Assembly: GCA_023954795.1 (NCBI GenBank)
Contig: JAGSHA010000038.1
Coordinates: forward strand, 1 to 14,744
Length of the DNA: 14,744 bases
Origin: Oceanospirillaceae bacterium
GTDB lineage: Bacteria; Pseudomonadota; Gammaproteobacteria; Pseudomonadales; Balneatricaceae
Reading direction: 5' to 3'
The notes beneath the pieces were generated by a model. That model saw only the letters and a program-made list of their open reading frames with translations. It did no database searches and was not told the origin of the DNA. Each line of letters starts with the position of its first letter. Positions within the stretch are counted from its first letter, which is position 1. The translations under genes were made by a program, and so were the position numbers. Shown here piece by piece: positions 1 to 6,189 of this stretch.

Positions 1-1
1 T

Positions 2-844
2 GAAGAGATCATTGGTAGCTGGCTGAAAAAACGGGGCAGCCGCGATCAGGTTGTTGTGGCGACTAAAGTGGCTGCGCCTGCCGATATGACACGTTACCTG
101 CGTCCGGATATGGCATTTGATCGGCGCAATATTCGTGAAGCGGTGACCAATAGCCTGAAGCGTCTGCAGACGGATTATATCGATCTCTACCAATTGCACT
201 GGCCGGAACGTAAGACTAACTTCTTTGGTCAGCTCAACTATGAGCATCAGCCCGATCAGGATGGCACACCGCTATTGGAAACGCTGGAAGCGCTGGGTGA
301 GCTGGTGGATGAAGGTCTGGTTCGTCATATCGGGCTTTCTAATGAAAGTGCCTGGGGTGCGATGAAGTTCCTGCAGCTGGCTGAGCAGTATGGTTTGCCG
401 CGTGCGGTATCAGTGCAAAATCCGTTTAACTTCCTTAATCGTACGTCTGAGGTGGGTTTAACGGAAGTGCTGCACCGTGAGGGTGTCTCGCTGTTGCCAT
501 ACTCGCCGCTAGCGTTCGGTGCGTTGAGTGGTAAATACATTGGTGGCGCACGTCCAGAAGGTGCGCGGATTACCAAATACCCGGCGTATGGGCGCTATTT
601 CAACGAACAGGGCCAAAAGGCGGTTGAAGCCTACGTGGCGTTGGCGCAAAAGCATGGGATTGATCCCTGTATGATGGCGCTGGCGTGGGTGAACAATCGT
701 CCGTTTGTGGATGCCAATATTATCGGTGCCAGCTCAATGGCTCAGCTCAAGGCTAATATCGAATCAGCGAACGTCACGCTGAGTGATGAGCTGTTGGCGG
801 AGATCGAAGCGATCAATGTGCTGTATCCGAATCCATGTCCTTAA
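2..844 (+). CDS. tas: NADP(H)-dependent aldo/keto reductase, Tas-like (5'-truncated by window edge)
   Basis: The reading frame is open from base 2, so the gene begins outside the window; 280 codons remain before TAA. Aldo/keto reductases reduce carbonyl compounds with NADPH in the cytoplasm using an Asp-Tyr-Lys-His tetrad. The catalytic Lys is visible in VVVATKVAAP (about residue 22 of the fragment) and the His in LYQLHWPERK; the Asp and Tyr would lie in the missing N-terminus. The long insert after LHWPERKTN and the C-terminal EIEAINVLYPNPCP match the E. coli Tas subgroup (about 346 aa), so roughly 65 residues are off-window. A GTG at 56 lies within the domain after the first strands and is not the start. 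The physiological substrate is unknown. It stands apart from pspC, which converges on it across a terminator. Confidence 0.9.
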   Translation, partial: EEIIGSWLKKRGSRDQVVVATKVAAPADMTRYLRPDMAFDRRNIREAVTNSLKRLQTDYIDLYQLHWPERKTNFFGQLNYEHQPDQDGTPLLETLEALGELVDEGLVRHIGLSNESAWGAMKFLQLAEQYGLPRAVSVQNPFNFLNRTSEVGLTEVLHREGVSLLPYSPLAFGALSGKYIGGARPEGARITKYPAYGRYFNEQGQKAVEAYVALAQKHGIDPCMMALAWVNNRPFVDANIIGASSMAQLKANIESANVTLSDELLAEIEAINVLYPNPCP

Positions 845-863
845 GGTTTAACGGATGAAAACG

Positions 864-893
864 AAACCCCGCTTTTTAGCGGGGTTTTCTTTT
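864..893. terminator. Bidirectional intrinsic terminator between tas and pspC
   Basis: A 10-bp inverted repeat, AAACCCCGCT / AGCGGGGTTT, surrounds a TTTT loop. It is followed by a T-rich run on the + strand (to 893) and by a GTTTCGTTTT stretch when read on the - strand. It starts 20 bp after the tas stop and lies just beyond the pspC stop, so it can end transcription from both convergent genes. Confidence 0.88.
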
Positions 894-915
894 ATGGGAT
901 AAACGGTGGCGGGGC

Positions 916-1386
916 TTAGCTGCGCTTTATTTCCCGGTCGAACTGGAACTTGCGCGAGGTGACGTACCCTTCCATGCGGCGCAGCTTTTCATCAATTCTA
1001 CGCATGCGCTCACCGATATCGGCTGCCTGGCCGCTGGGTGTTGGGCCGTAGTTAAACAAGGCATCTTTCAGGTTGTGAGACGCTTCGCTGGTGTCAGCAT
1101 GGTAGGCATGTTGCTGTCGGTAAGCGTCTCTGTTGCCGTTGTGTGGCCGGTCATGCGTGTTTGGGCGGTTTGTAGTTGGGCGTTTCGCCATCATCAATAT
1201 GCCTGCCACGTACAGCAGAATGGCAAAGCTACCGGTGAATAGGAACAGGGTGACAAAACCTAAGCGGACCAGCCAGCTGGGCATGTTCATGTTTTCGGCG
1301 ATACCGCCGCACACGCCTGCCATCCAGCTGTCGTTGCGACTGCGGTAAAGGTCCATGCCGTAGCCATTGTATTTGCGTGAGAACAT
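916..1386 (-). CDS. pspC: Phage shock protein C (PspC), inner-membrane stress sensor
   Basis: 156 aa. The N-terminal PspC domain is clear: LYRSRNDSWMAGVCGGIAEN (residues 13-32), followed by one hydrophobic segment at about residues 42-66. The C-terminal part is polar, with an Asn/Arg/His-rich linker and then a predicted helix, IGERMRRIDEKLRRMEGYV, that looks like a coiled coil. In the Psp system PspB and PspC sense inner-membrane stress and draw PspA away from PspF; PspC has also been linked to secretin tolerance. It is longer than E. coli PspC (119 aa), mainly through the linker. The start is supported by AAGGAGAT upstream of ATG. Its start lies 2 bp after the pspB stop, so it is the last gene of pspABC, ending at the terminator at 864-893. 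No pspD, pspE or pspG is seen nearby. Confidence 0.95.
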   Translation of the reverse strand: MFSRKYNGYGMDLYRSRNDSWMAGVCGGIAENMNMPSWLVRLGFVTLFLFTGSFAILLYVAGILMMAKRPTTNRPNTHDRPHNGNRDAYRQQHAYHADTSEASHNLKDALFNYGPTPSGQAADIGERMRRIDEKLRRMEGYVTSRKFQFDREIKRS

Positions 1387-1388
1387 AC

Positions 1389-1658
1389 CTATCTCCTTGT
1401 TGATTGTTGATAGCGCGGATCGGATTCGTTGTCACGCCATTGCGGATGTTCTGCATCCAAAATGGTTTCAAGGGTGCCAATCCGCTCTTCCAGCCTTTCT
1501 ACTTGCGCCATCGCGCTGGAAAGCGTGTGGCGATCATCCTCTGACAATCCTTTGGTTGCACGTGACTTGCTAAGGTAGTGAAGGACCAGCCAGAGTGGTG
1601 CGACCAGTCCCATAAAAATCACAGTGGGGACGAAAAAGAACAGGATGCTGGACATCAT
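1389..1658 (-). CDS. pspB: Phage shock protein B (PspB), inner-membrane coiled-coil partner of PspC
   Basis: 89 aa. One N-terminal transmembrane segment (about residues 4-27, FFFVPTVIFMGLVAPLWLVL) is followed by a cytoplasmic amphipathic helix with a leucine/methionine heptad pattern (SSAMAQVERLEERIGTLETIL), as in E. coli PspB (74 aa). The extra length is a charged C-terminal tail. PspB acts with PspC to release PspA from PspF under membrane stress. The ATG shares one base with the pspA TAA stop (TAATG), indicating translational coupling; a second in-frame ATG follows immediately and could be the true start (1655), since an AAGGTGG motif precedes both. Confidence 0.94.
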   Translation of the reverse strand: MMSSILFFFVPTVIFMGLVAPLWLVLHYLSKSRATKGLSEDDRHTLSSAMAQVERLEERIGTLETILDAEHPQWRDNESDPRYQQSTRR

Positions 1659-2329
1659 TAGCCACCTTTTTTGTTGCTTTCCATTTCAGCCTTCAGCTTA
1701 GCCAGTGCGTCATCCAATTTCTCGTCGCGCTCTAAGTCGGCAATTTCCTCGGCCAGATCTTTGGTGCCCAGGTCGTAACTTTCCACTTCGCCTTCCAGGT
1801 CATCCATTTTGCGCTCGTAGCGTTCGAACTTGTCGAATGCTTCGTTCAGCTTGTCGCGACTGAAGCGGCGACGAATGTCCAGGCGTGAGCGGGCGGTTTG
1901 TTCGCGTGCCAGCAGCGCTTTCTGCTTGGCTTTGGCGTCGTCGAGTTTTCGCTGCAGCTGGCCGATCTCATCATTCAGTTCTGCCAGCTGTTCATCCACC
2001 ATGACCATCTCGTTACCTGCGAGCACAAGTGTTTCTTCAATGCTTGCCTGCTCTGCAAGTGCTCCACGGGCGAGATCTTCGCGACCTTTGCTCAGGGCTA
2101 GTTTGGCCTTGTTGCCCCATTCATCGGCGTCGCGTTGTAGATTAACGATGCGGCGCTCCAGTGTTTTGCGGTCAGCGATGACGCGGGCGGAGGTGGTGCG
2201 TACTTCTACCAGCGTATCTTCCATCTCCTGAATCATCATCCGGATCATTTTTTCCGGATCTTCGGCCCGATCCAGCAGGGAGCTAATGTTGGCGTTCACG
2301 ATGTCCTGAAAGCGGGAAAAAATACCCAT
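1658..2329 (-). CDS. pspA: Phage shock protein A (PspA), peripheral membrane effector and PspF inhibitor
   Basis: 223 aa, near-identical in length to E. coli PspA (222 aa). The start MGIFSRFQDIVNANISSLLD is the conserved N-terminal amphipathic membrane-binding helix, and Pro25 in RAEDPEKM is conserved. The rest is the long helical coiled-coil hairpin of the PspA/IM30/Vipp1 (ESCRT-III-like) family, rich in Glu/Arg/Lys/Leu. PspA binds PspF and blocks its ATPase in unstressed cells; released PspA oligomerises on damaged inner membrane and limits proton leakage. The frame is open 54 codons further upstream, but that extension runs through the promoter and has no family similarity. An ideal AAGGAGA five bases before ATG fixes the start at 2329. 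First gene of pspABC, transcribed from the sigma-54 promoter at 2380-2395. Confidence 0.97.
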   Translation of the reverse strand: MGIFSRFQDIVNANISSLLDRAEDPEKMIRMMIQEMEDTLVEVRTTSARVIADRKTLERRIVNLQRDADEWGNKAKLALSKGREDLARGALAEQASIEETLVLAGNEMVMVDEQLAELNDEIGQLQRKLDDAKAKQKALLAREQTARSRLDIRRRFSRDKLNEAFDKFERYERKMDDLEGEVESYDLGTKDLAEEIADLERDEKLDDALAKLKAEMESNKKGG

Positions 2330-2334
2330 GACTA

Positions 2335-2341
2335 TCTCCTT
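2335..2341 (-). promoter_or_regulatory. pspA ribosome binding site
   Basis: On the - strand AAGGAGA lies five bases before the ATG at 2329. It decides the pspA start against the longer open frame reaching 2491. Confidence 0.8.
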
Positions 2342-2379
2342 TTTCGATTCGAAGCGGGTTGTTTGCATGTTTTGTACAT

Positions 2380-2395
2380 AGCGAATCGTGTGCCA
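2380..2395 (-). promoter_or_regulatory. Sigma-54 (-24/-12) promoter of pspABC
   Basis: The - strand reads TGGCACACGATTCGCT. Compared with the consensus TGGCACG-N4-TTGCW, the GG and GC elements are both present with the required 10-bp spacing; the G after GGCAC and one T before GC are the only deviations. Transcription would start near 2368, giving a leader of about 40 nt before the pspA ATG. This agrees with the known PspF/sigma-54 control of psp operons. Confidence 0.85.
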
Positions 2396-2413
2396 AAAGT
2401 AACGATTTGTAGG

Positions 2414-2426
2414 TACGCGGTTGATA
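2414..2426 (-). promoter_or_regulatory. Probable IHF-binding site in the psp control region
   Basis: The - strand reads TATCAACCGCGTA, matching the IHF core WATCAA-N4-TTR at all but one defined position. An A/T-rich stretch lies on its 5' side (- strand), as is common for IHF sites. It is centred roughly 50 bp upstream of the inferred pspA transcription start, where an IHF bend would bring upstream-bound PspF to the sigma-54 holoenzyme, as in E. coli. Assigned by motif and position only. Confidence 0.5.
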
Positions 2427-2500
2427 TATAAAGATTTATTTGCAGATCTAAGAAAAGTGACAGCGCTTTGCAATAGGAATAATATGACCAATTAATAGTC

Positions 2501-2514
2501 TATTTAGCTAAATA
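2501..2514. repeat. Perfect 14-bp palindrome upstream of pspF
   Basis: TATTTAGCTAAATA is its own reverse complement. It is flanked by a looser ATTAAT / ATTAAT pair at 2491-2496 and 2514-2519. It ends nine bases before the pspF ATG and lies about 139 bp upstream of the inferred pspA start, so it could be a PspF enhancer site that also allows PspF to repress its own gene, or an operator for another regulator. A weak -35/-10 pair for pspF (TTGCAA, 17 bp, ATTAAT; 2468-2496) runs up to it. Confidence 0.4.
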
Positions 2515-2523
2515 TTAATCAAT

Positions 2524-3588
2524 ATGAATCATTCTAAGCGCCAGCCTTTAATCGGTTCCTCTTTGCTCCTGATGGATGTTATTGATCAGGTTTCTGGTTT
2601 AGCGCCACTGAGTAAGCCTGTGTTGGTGATGGGTGAGCGGGGTACCGGTAAAGAGTTGATTGCTGAGCGGTTGCACTTTCTGTCCAGGCGCTGGGATCAG
2701 GCGTTTCTGAAACTCAACTGTGCGGCGATGAGTGAGAGCTTGTTGGAAAGTGAACTGTTTGGTCATGAGGCCGGCGCTTTTACCGGCGCGACTAAGCGTC
2801 ACTTTGGCCGATTTGAGCGCGCTGATGGTGGGACGTTGTTTCTGGATGAGCTGGCGACCTGTTCCATGCGGGTGCAGGAAAAGCTGCTGCGGGTGATTGA
2901 GTATGGGGAATTTGAGCGCGTGGGCGGCCAGCAGACGGTCCGTGTGGACGTAAGGCTGATTGCTGCAACCAATGAAGATATTCAGCAGCTAGCGCAGCGG
3001 GGTGGGTTTCGTGCGGACTTGCTCGACCGGTTGGCGTTTGATGTGGTTAATTTGCCGCCTTTGCGGTTTCGGCAGGAGGATATTCCTGAGTTGGCGGAAT
3101 ATTTTGCGTCGGGGATGTGTCGTGAATTGGAGCGCGCTTATTTTCCCGGATTTAGCGAGCAGGCGATGGCGAAACTGCTTTCCTATCACTGGCCGGGAAA
3201 CATTCGTGAGCTGAAGAATGTCGTCGAGCGCAGTGTTTATCGTAGTGATGCTGCGGAGGATGTGGTTGATGATGTGGTCCTTGATCCCTTTCGGGCTGCG
3301 TGGCAGGAAAAAACGAAGGCTCAGATACACGCTGATGAGGGTGTGAAAGAAGAGTTTGCCTCTGCGGATGTCGCCCGTGATTTAGCGGTAGAACTGCCCG
3401 CTGATTTACCTGAGCGGATGCGTGAGTTGGAGAAGCAGATGCTGGCGCAGGCGCTGAGTCAAAATCGCTTCAATCAGCGTCAGACGGCGGACCGTCTTGG
3501 GTTGAGTTATCACCAGTTACGCAGCTATCTGCGTAAACATCAGATGTTGCCGCTTAAGCGTTATTTGGCGGAACAGGATGACAATTGA
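2524..3588 (+). CDS. pspF: PspF, sigma-54-dependent transcriptional activator of the psp operon
   Basis: 354 aa. There is no N-terminal receiver or sensor domain, as is typical of PspF. The AAA+ domain carries Walker A GERGTGKE (37-44), the sigma-54-contacting GAFTGA loop (84-89), Walker B TLFLDE (to 109) and WPGNIREL (223-230). A Fis-type helix-turn-helix follows near residues 317-338 (RQTADRLGLSYHQLRSYLRKH). Trp57 aligns with E. coli PspF Trp56, a residue involved in PspA inhibition. It activates pspABC from upstream sites and is restrained by PspA. The linker between AAA+ and HTH and the C-terminal tail are longer than in E. coli (about 325 aa). ATG 2524 is the first start after an in-frame TAA (2509-2511). 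No Shine-Dalgarno motif is visible before it, suggesting low expression. Divergent from pspA. Confidence 0.96.
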   Translation: MNHSKRQPLIGSSLLLMDVIDQVSGLAPLSKPVLVMGERGTGKELIAERLHFLSRRWDQAFLKLNCAAMSESLLESELFGHEAGAFTGATKRHFGRFERADGGTLFLDELATCSMRVQEKLLRVIEYGEFERVGGQQTVRVDVRLIAATNEDIQQLAQRGGFRADLLDRLAFDVVNLPPLRFRQEDIPELAEYFASGMCRELERAYFPGFSEQAMAKLLSYHWPGNIRELKNVVERSVYRSDAAEDVVDDVVLDPFRAAWQEKTKAQIHADEGVKEEFASADVARDLAVELPADLPERMRELEKQMLAQALSQNRFNQRQTADRLGLSYHQLRSYLRKHQMLPLKRYLAEQDDN

Positions 3589-3624
3589 AACTGGTTTCGG
3601 GTGGGTGTTCGTCATCAGTGAATA

Positions 3625-3662
3625 GAGAAAAGCCGGTGCCTTAAGCAGCACCGGCTTTTCTG
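3625..3662. terminator. Bidirectional intrinsic terminator between pspF and the DASS transporter gene
   Basis: A 13-bp perfect stem (GAAAAGCCGGTGC at 3627-3639 with GCACCGGCTTTTC at 3648-3660) encloses an 8-base loop. The A-run of one arm and T-run of the other give a U-tract in either direction. It begins 36 bp after the pspF stop and sits immediately after the stop of the convergent transporter gene. Confidence 0.9.
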
Positions 3663-3663
3663 T

Positions 3664-5169
3664 CTATGGGGTGCTCATGATCGACTTGCCTGCCCAGTCG
3701 GGAACGGACATCAGGTCCACACCCCAGATCAGTGGCAATACGTAAGCGATGCATAAGGTGATCGCCACAACACCGATCAGGTTGACCCACAAACCGGCTT
3801 TGGCCATCTGCATAATGCTGACGTAACCCGAGCCGTAGACGACCGCATTGGGTGGGGTAGCCACCGGCAGCATAAAGGCAAAAGATGCCGCGACGGCGGC
3901 GGCAAACATCGGTCCATACGGATGTACGCCCATTGTGCCTGCAACAGCCGCCATCACGGGGATCAGCAATGTTGCCGTGGCCGTGTTGGAGGTGATTTCA
4001 GTGAGGAACAGGGTCAGCAGTACGACGACTCCGATAAAGAGTGTCAGGTCCATGCCGCTCAGTAGGCCCAGCTGGCTGCCGATCCACTCGGTCAGGCCGG
4101 TGGTTGAGAAGCCTTTAGCTAACGCCAGTCCGCCACCGAACAGCAGGATGACACCCCACGGAAGTTTCACTGCAGATTCCCAATCGAGCAGGAAGCGGCC
4201 TTTTTTCAGGTCAACCGGCGTTATAAACAGCAGCAGGGCACCGACAATGGCAATAGTGGCGTCGTGGATCATGGGGGGCTTCAGGAAGCCGCGCAAAATC
4301 CAGCTGGCGGCGGTGAGCGTGAAGATCAGCAGGACCAGTTTTTCGGCTTTGCTGATCGATCCTAGTTCTTCCAATTGTTGGGACACCATTTCCTGGCCGC
4401 CCGGCAGGGTTTCCAAACCTGATGGGTACACCACCTTGACCAATAAAAACCATGCAACGGCCAGCATAACGATGGCCAGAGGTACGCCGAAGCTCATCCA
4501 TTGGGCAAAACCAATGGAGTGTCCGTAAATGTTCTCTGCCATGCCCGCCAATACGGTATTCGGAGGTGTGCCGATCAATGTGCCTACGCCGCCAATCGAG
4601 GCGGCAAAGGCGATCCCCAGCATCAGTGAAATGCCGAACTTAAAGTGTTGTGGTCGGGTGTCGATGCCATCGATGGGGTTGGTGCTCAGTGATGCTGCGG
4701 TTTGATTGATGATCGCCAGGCCAATCGGCACCATCATCATGGTCGTGGCCGTATTGCTGACCCACATAGATAGAAAGGCCGTGGCAATCATAAAGCCCAA
4801 TACGATGCGGTCAGGACCTACGCCGACCATGCGAATGGTGTGCAGCGCAACGCGCTTGTGCAGGTTCCATCGCTCCATTGCAATGGCGATCAGGAAGCCG
4901 CCCATGAACAGAAAAATCAGATGATTGGCATATGACGGAGTGGCCTGAGCCGATTTCATAATGCCCAGAGTTGGATACAGGGCAACCGGCAGCAATGAGG
5001 TGGCAGGAATAGGGATCGCTTCAGTAATCCACCAGGTGGCCATGAGTGCCGCGATGGCTGCAACCTTCAGGGCTTCCGGTGTTAATCCTTCAGGCAGTGG
5101 CAGGGCGAGTATCAATAAAAACAGCGCGGGCCCTAATAATAGGCCAACGCGTTGACGCATACTGTACAT
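3664..5169 (-). CDS. DASS (SLC13) family sodium/anion symporter, probably dicarboxylate
   Basis: 501 aa, very hydrophobic, with about 11-12 membrane segments. Both halves contain the diagnostic SNT sodium/substrate motif (MWVSNTATTMMM at 135-146, ITSNTATATLL at 392-402), each followed by a TPPN loop (201-204 and 438-441). FAFMLPVATPPNAVVYGSG matches the DASS/Na-sulfate symporter signature. Members import C4-dicarboxylates, citrate or sulfate with Na+; the sequence resembles bacterial dicarboxylate carriers, but the substrate cannot be fixed from motifs alone. It is a single-gene unit between terminators at 3625-3662 and 5322-5353. A sigma-54-type promoter lies at 5210-5225, a class often used by C4-dicarboxylate uptake genes under DctD-like activators. 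Start: ATG 5169, or in-frame ATG at 5160 (MRQRVGLLLG); neither has a strong Shine-Dalgarno. Confidence 0.9.
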   Translation of the reverse strand: MYSMRQRVGLLLGPALFLLILALPLPEGLTPEALKVAAIAALMATWWITEAIPIPATSLLPVALYPTLGIMKSAQATPSYANHLIFLFMGGFLIAIAMERWNLHKRVALHTIRMVGVGPDRIVLGFMIATAFLSMWVSNTATTMMMVPIGLAIINQTAASLSTNPIDGIDTRPQHFKFGISLMLGIAFAASIGGVGTLIGTPPNTVLAGMAENIYGHSIGFAQWMSFGVPLAIVMLAVAWFLLVKVVYPSGLETLPGGQEMVSQQLEELGSISKAEKLVLLIFTLTAASWILRGFLKPPMIHDATIAIVGALLLFITPVDLKKGRFLLDWESAVKLPWGVILLFGGGLALAKGFSTTGLTEWIGSQLGLLSGMDLTLFIGVVVLLTLFLTEITSNTATATLLIPVMAAVAGTMGVHPYGPMFAAAVAASFAFMLPVATPPNAVVYGSGYVSIMQMAKAGLWVNLIGVVAITLCIAYVLPLIWGVDLMSVPDWAGKSIMSTP

Positions 5170-5209
5170 AGATCATCTACTTTTCTGTGAATGGATAAGC
5201 TATAGGTAC

Positions 5210-5225
5210 AGCATAGATCGTGCCA
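5210..5225 (-). promoter_or_regulatory. Candidate sigma-54 (-24/-12) promoter of the DASS transporter gene
   Basis: The - strand reads TGGCACGATCTATGCT. Against TGGCACG-N4-TTGCW only one defined base differs (A for the first T of TTGC), and the GG/GC spacing is exactly 10 bp. Transcription would begin near 5198, about 30 nt before ATG 5169. A partial IHF-like match (GATCAATACTTAG, - strand, 5270-5282) lies upstream. No activator gene sits next to it. Confidence 0.72.
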
Positions 5226-5321
5226 TTCGCCTGAAATGGGATGAAGGTGGGAAATATGAGGTTTTTTGGCTAAGTATTGATCGGTGTCGATGGGTTGGTG
5301 TGTGGAGAACCACCCTGCGGA

Positions 5322-5353
5322 CAAAAAAAATGGGTGATCATTCACCCATTTTT
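5322..5353 (-). terminator. Intrinsic terminator after the HAD phosphatase gene
   Basis: On the - strand a 12-bp stem, AAAAATGGGTGA / TCACCCATTTTT, surrounds a 4-base loop and is followed by an unbroken U-tract (A-run at 5323-5330 on the + strand). It lies 17 bp past the HAD stop and prevents read-through into the transporter's promoter region. Confidence 0.9.
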
Positions 5354-5369
5354 ACGTCATGTTGTTGTG

Positions 5370-6023
5370 TTAGCGCAGATCGAGTACGGGCCAATCACGC
5401 CCCGTGGCATGGTTTTCCAGTAGCTCGTCCGGATTGACCGCAACAGGGTAAGTGACCAGTTCCAGTAGAGGCAGGTCGTTGTGGGAGTCGCTGTAGAAAT
5501 AGCTCTCTTCCAGCGTGTGGCCGGTGTCCGTCAGCCATGTATGCAGGCGTTCAACTTTGCCATGCTGGAAGCATGGGGTGCCTGCTACTTTGCCGGTGTA
5601 GCTACCATTCTGTAATTCTGGGTCGGTTGCCAGAATAGCATCCACTCCCAAATGTTCTGCGATAGGCTGAGTAACAAAGGCGTTCGTCGCCGTAATGATC
5701 AGCAGGAAGTCTCCCCGGTCGCGATGTGTCTGCAGCAGTTCGGCGGCTTTTGGCAGCATGATCGGTGCGATCATCTCGCGCATGAATTCGGCATGCCATG
5801 CGGTGAGTTGTGCCATATCGTGTTCGGCCAGAGGACGTAGGGCGAATTCCAGATATTCATGGATATCCAGCCCTCCACTTTTATACTGATCATAAAAGTA
5901 GTCATTGGCACGGCGGTATGCATCGGTATCAACGATGCCCTTTTTGCACAGAAACTCGCCCCATGCGTGGTCGCTGTCGCCGCCAATAAGAGTGTTGTCC
6001 AGATCAAAGATTGCCAGGCTCAA
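5370..6023 (-). CDS. HAD-superfamily phosphatase, SerB-like subfamily IB
   Basis: 217 aa, complete HAD hydrolase: motif I FDLDNTLIGG with nucleophile Asp7 and acid/base Asp9; motif II Thr111 in LLIITATN; motif III Lys156; motif IV YSDSHNDLPLLE (Asp179, Asp183) for Mg2+. An alpha-helical C1 cap lies between motifs I and II, as in SerB-type phosphatases. Orthologues beside rppH in pseudomonads are often annotated as histidinol-phosphatase or phosphoserine-phosphatase-like; the substrate is not decided by sequence. The start is TTG: motif I begins at residue 6, an in-frame TGA lies six codons before it, no ATG or GTG lies between, and AGGGAGA is well placed (6031-6037). Divergent from rppH and followed by its own terminator. 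Confidence 0.9.
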   Translation of the reverse strand: MSLAIFDLDNTLIGGDSDHAWGEFLCKKGIVDTDAYRRANDYFYDQYKSGGLDIHEYLEFALRPLAEHDMAQLTAWHAEFMREMIAPIMLPKAAELLQTHRDRGDFLLIITATNAFVTQPIAEHLGVDAILATDPELQNGSYTGKVAGTPCFQHGKVERLHTWLTDTGHTLEESYFYSDSHNDLPLLELVTYPVAVNPDELLENHATGRDWPVLDLR

Positions 6024-6030
6024 GTAAGAG

Positions 6031-6037
6031 TCTCCCT
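6031..6037 (-). promoter_or_regulatory. Ribosome binding site supporting a TTG start of the HAD gene
   Basis: On the - strand AGGGAGA lies seven bases before TTG at 6023. Together with the in-frame TGA just upstream it leaves TTG as the only usable start that keeps the catalytic DLDNT motif. Confidence 0.7.
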
Positions 6038-6138
6038 GTCAGTTTGCTGATAACCGGAGAAATCTCCGCTACTTTAATAGTCTGGATTTTACAGGCTGGA
6101 TGACGCTGGGGTAAGAGGATATTGCGTTGATTTGCCCA

Positions 6139-6155
6139 CCACAAAAGAATTGTGG
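6139..6155. repeat. Small inverted repeat upstream of rppH
   Basis: CCACAA and TTGTGG (6 bp each) face each other across AAGAA, about 35 bp before the rppH start. A second short repeat, CGGAGA/TCTCCG with a 2-base centre, lies at 6055-6068 nearer the HAD gene. Either could be an operator or chance; the 166-bp divergent region must hold both promoters, but I cannot place them convincingly. Confidence 0.25.
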
Positions 6156-6189
6156 AACAATAGGTTGAAAAAGATTTAGGAAAAATTAC

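Noticed and set aside
1830..2231. 133-codon + strand open frame opposite pspA
   Set aside because: Low-complexity Ser/Ala/Arg product mirrored from the coiled-coil codons of pspA.
2330..2491. 54-codon N-terminal extension of the pspA reading frame
   Set aside because: It crosses the sigma-54 promoter, has no PspA similarity, and the conserved MGIFSRFQD start has an ideal ribosome binding site.
3848..4528. 226-codon + strand open frame antisense to the DASS transporter gene
   Set aside because: The protein is Ser/Pro/Arg-rich with no domain, and lies wholly opposite a well-supported conserved gene; a codon-bias shadow.
5133..5345. 70-codon - strand open frame between the HAD and DASS genes
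   Set aside because: It begins inside the terminator hairpin, spans the sigma-54 promoter and enters the transporter's 5' end in another frame.
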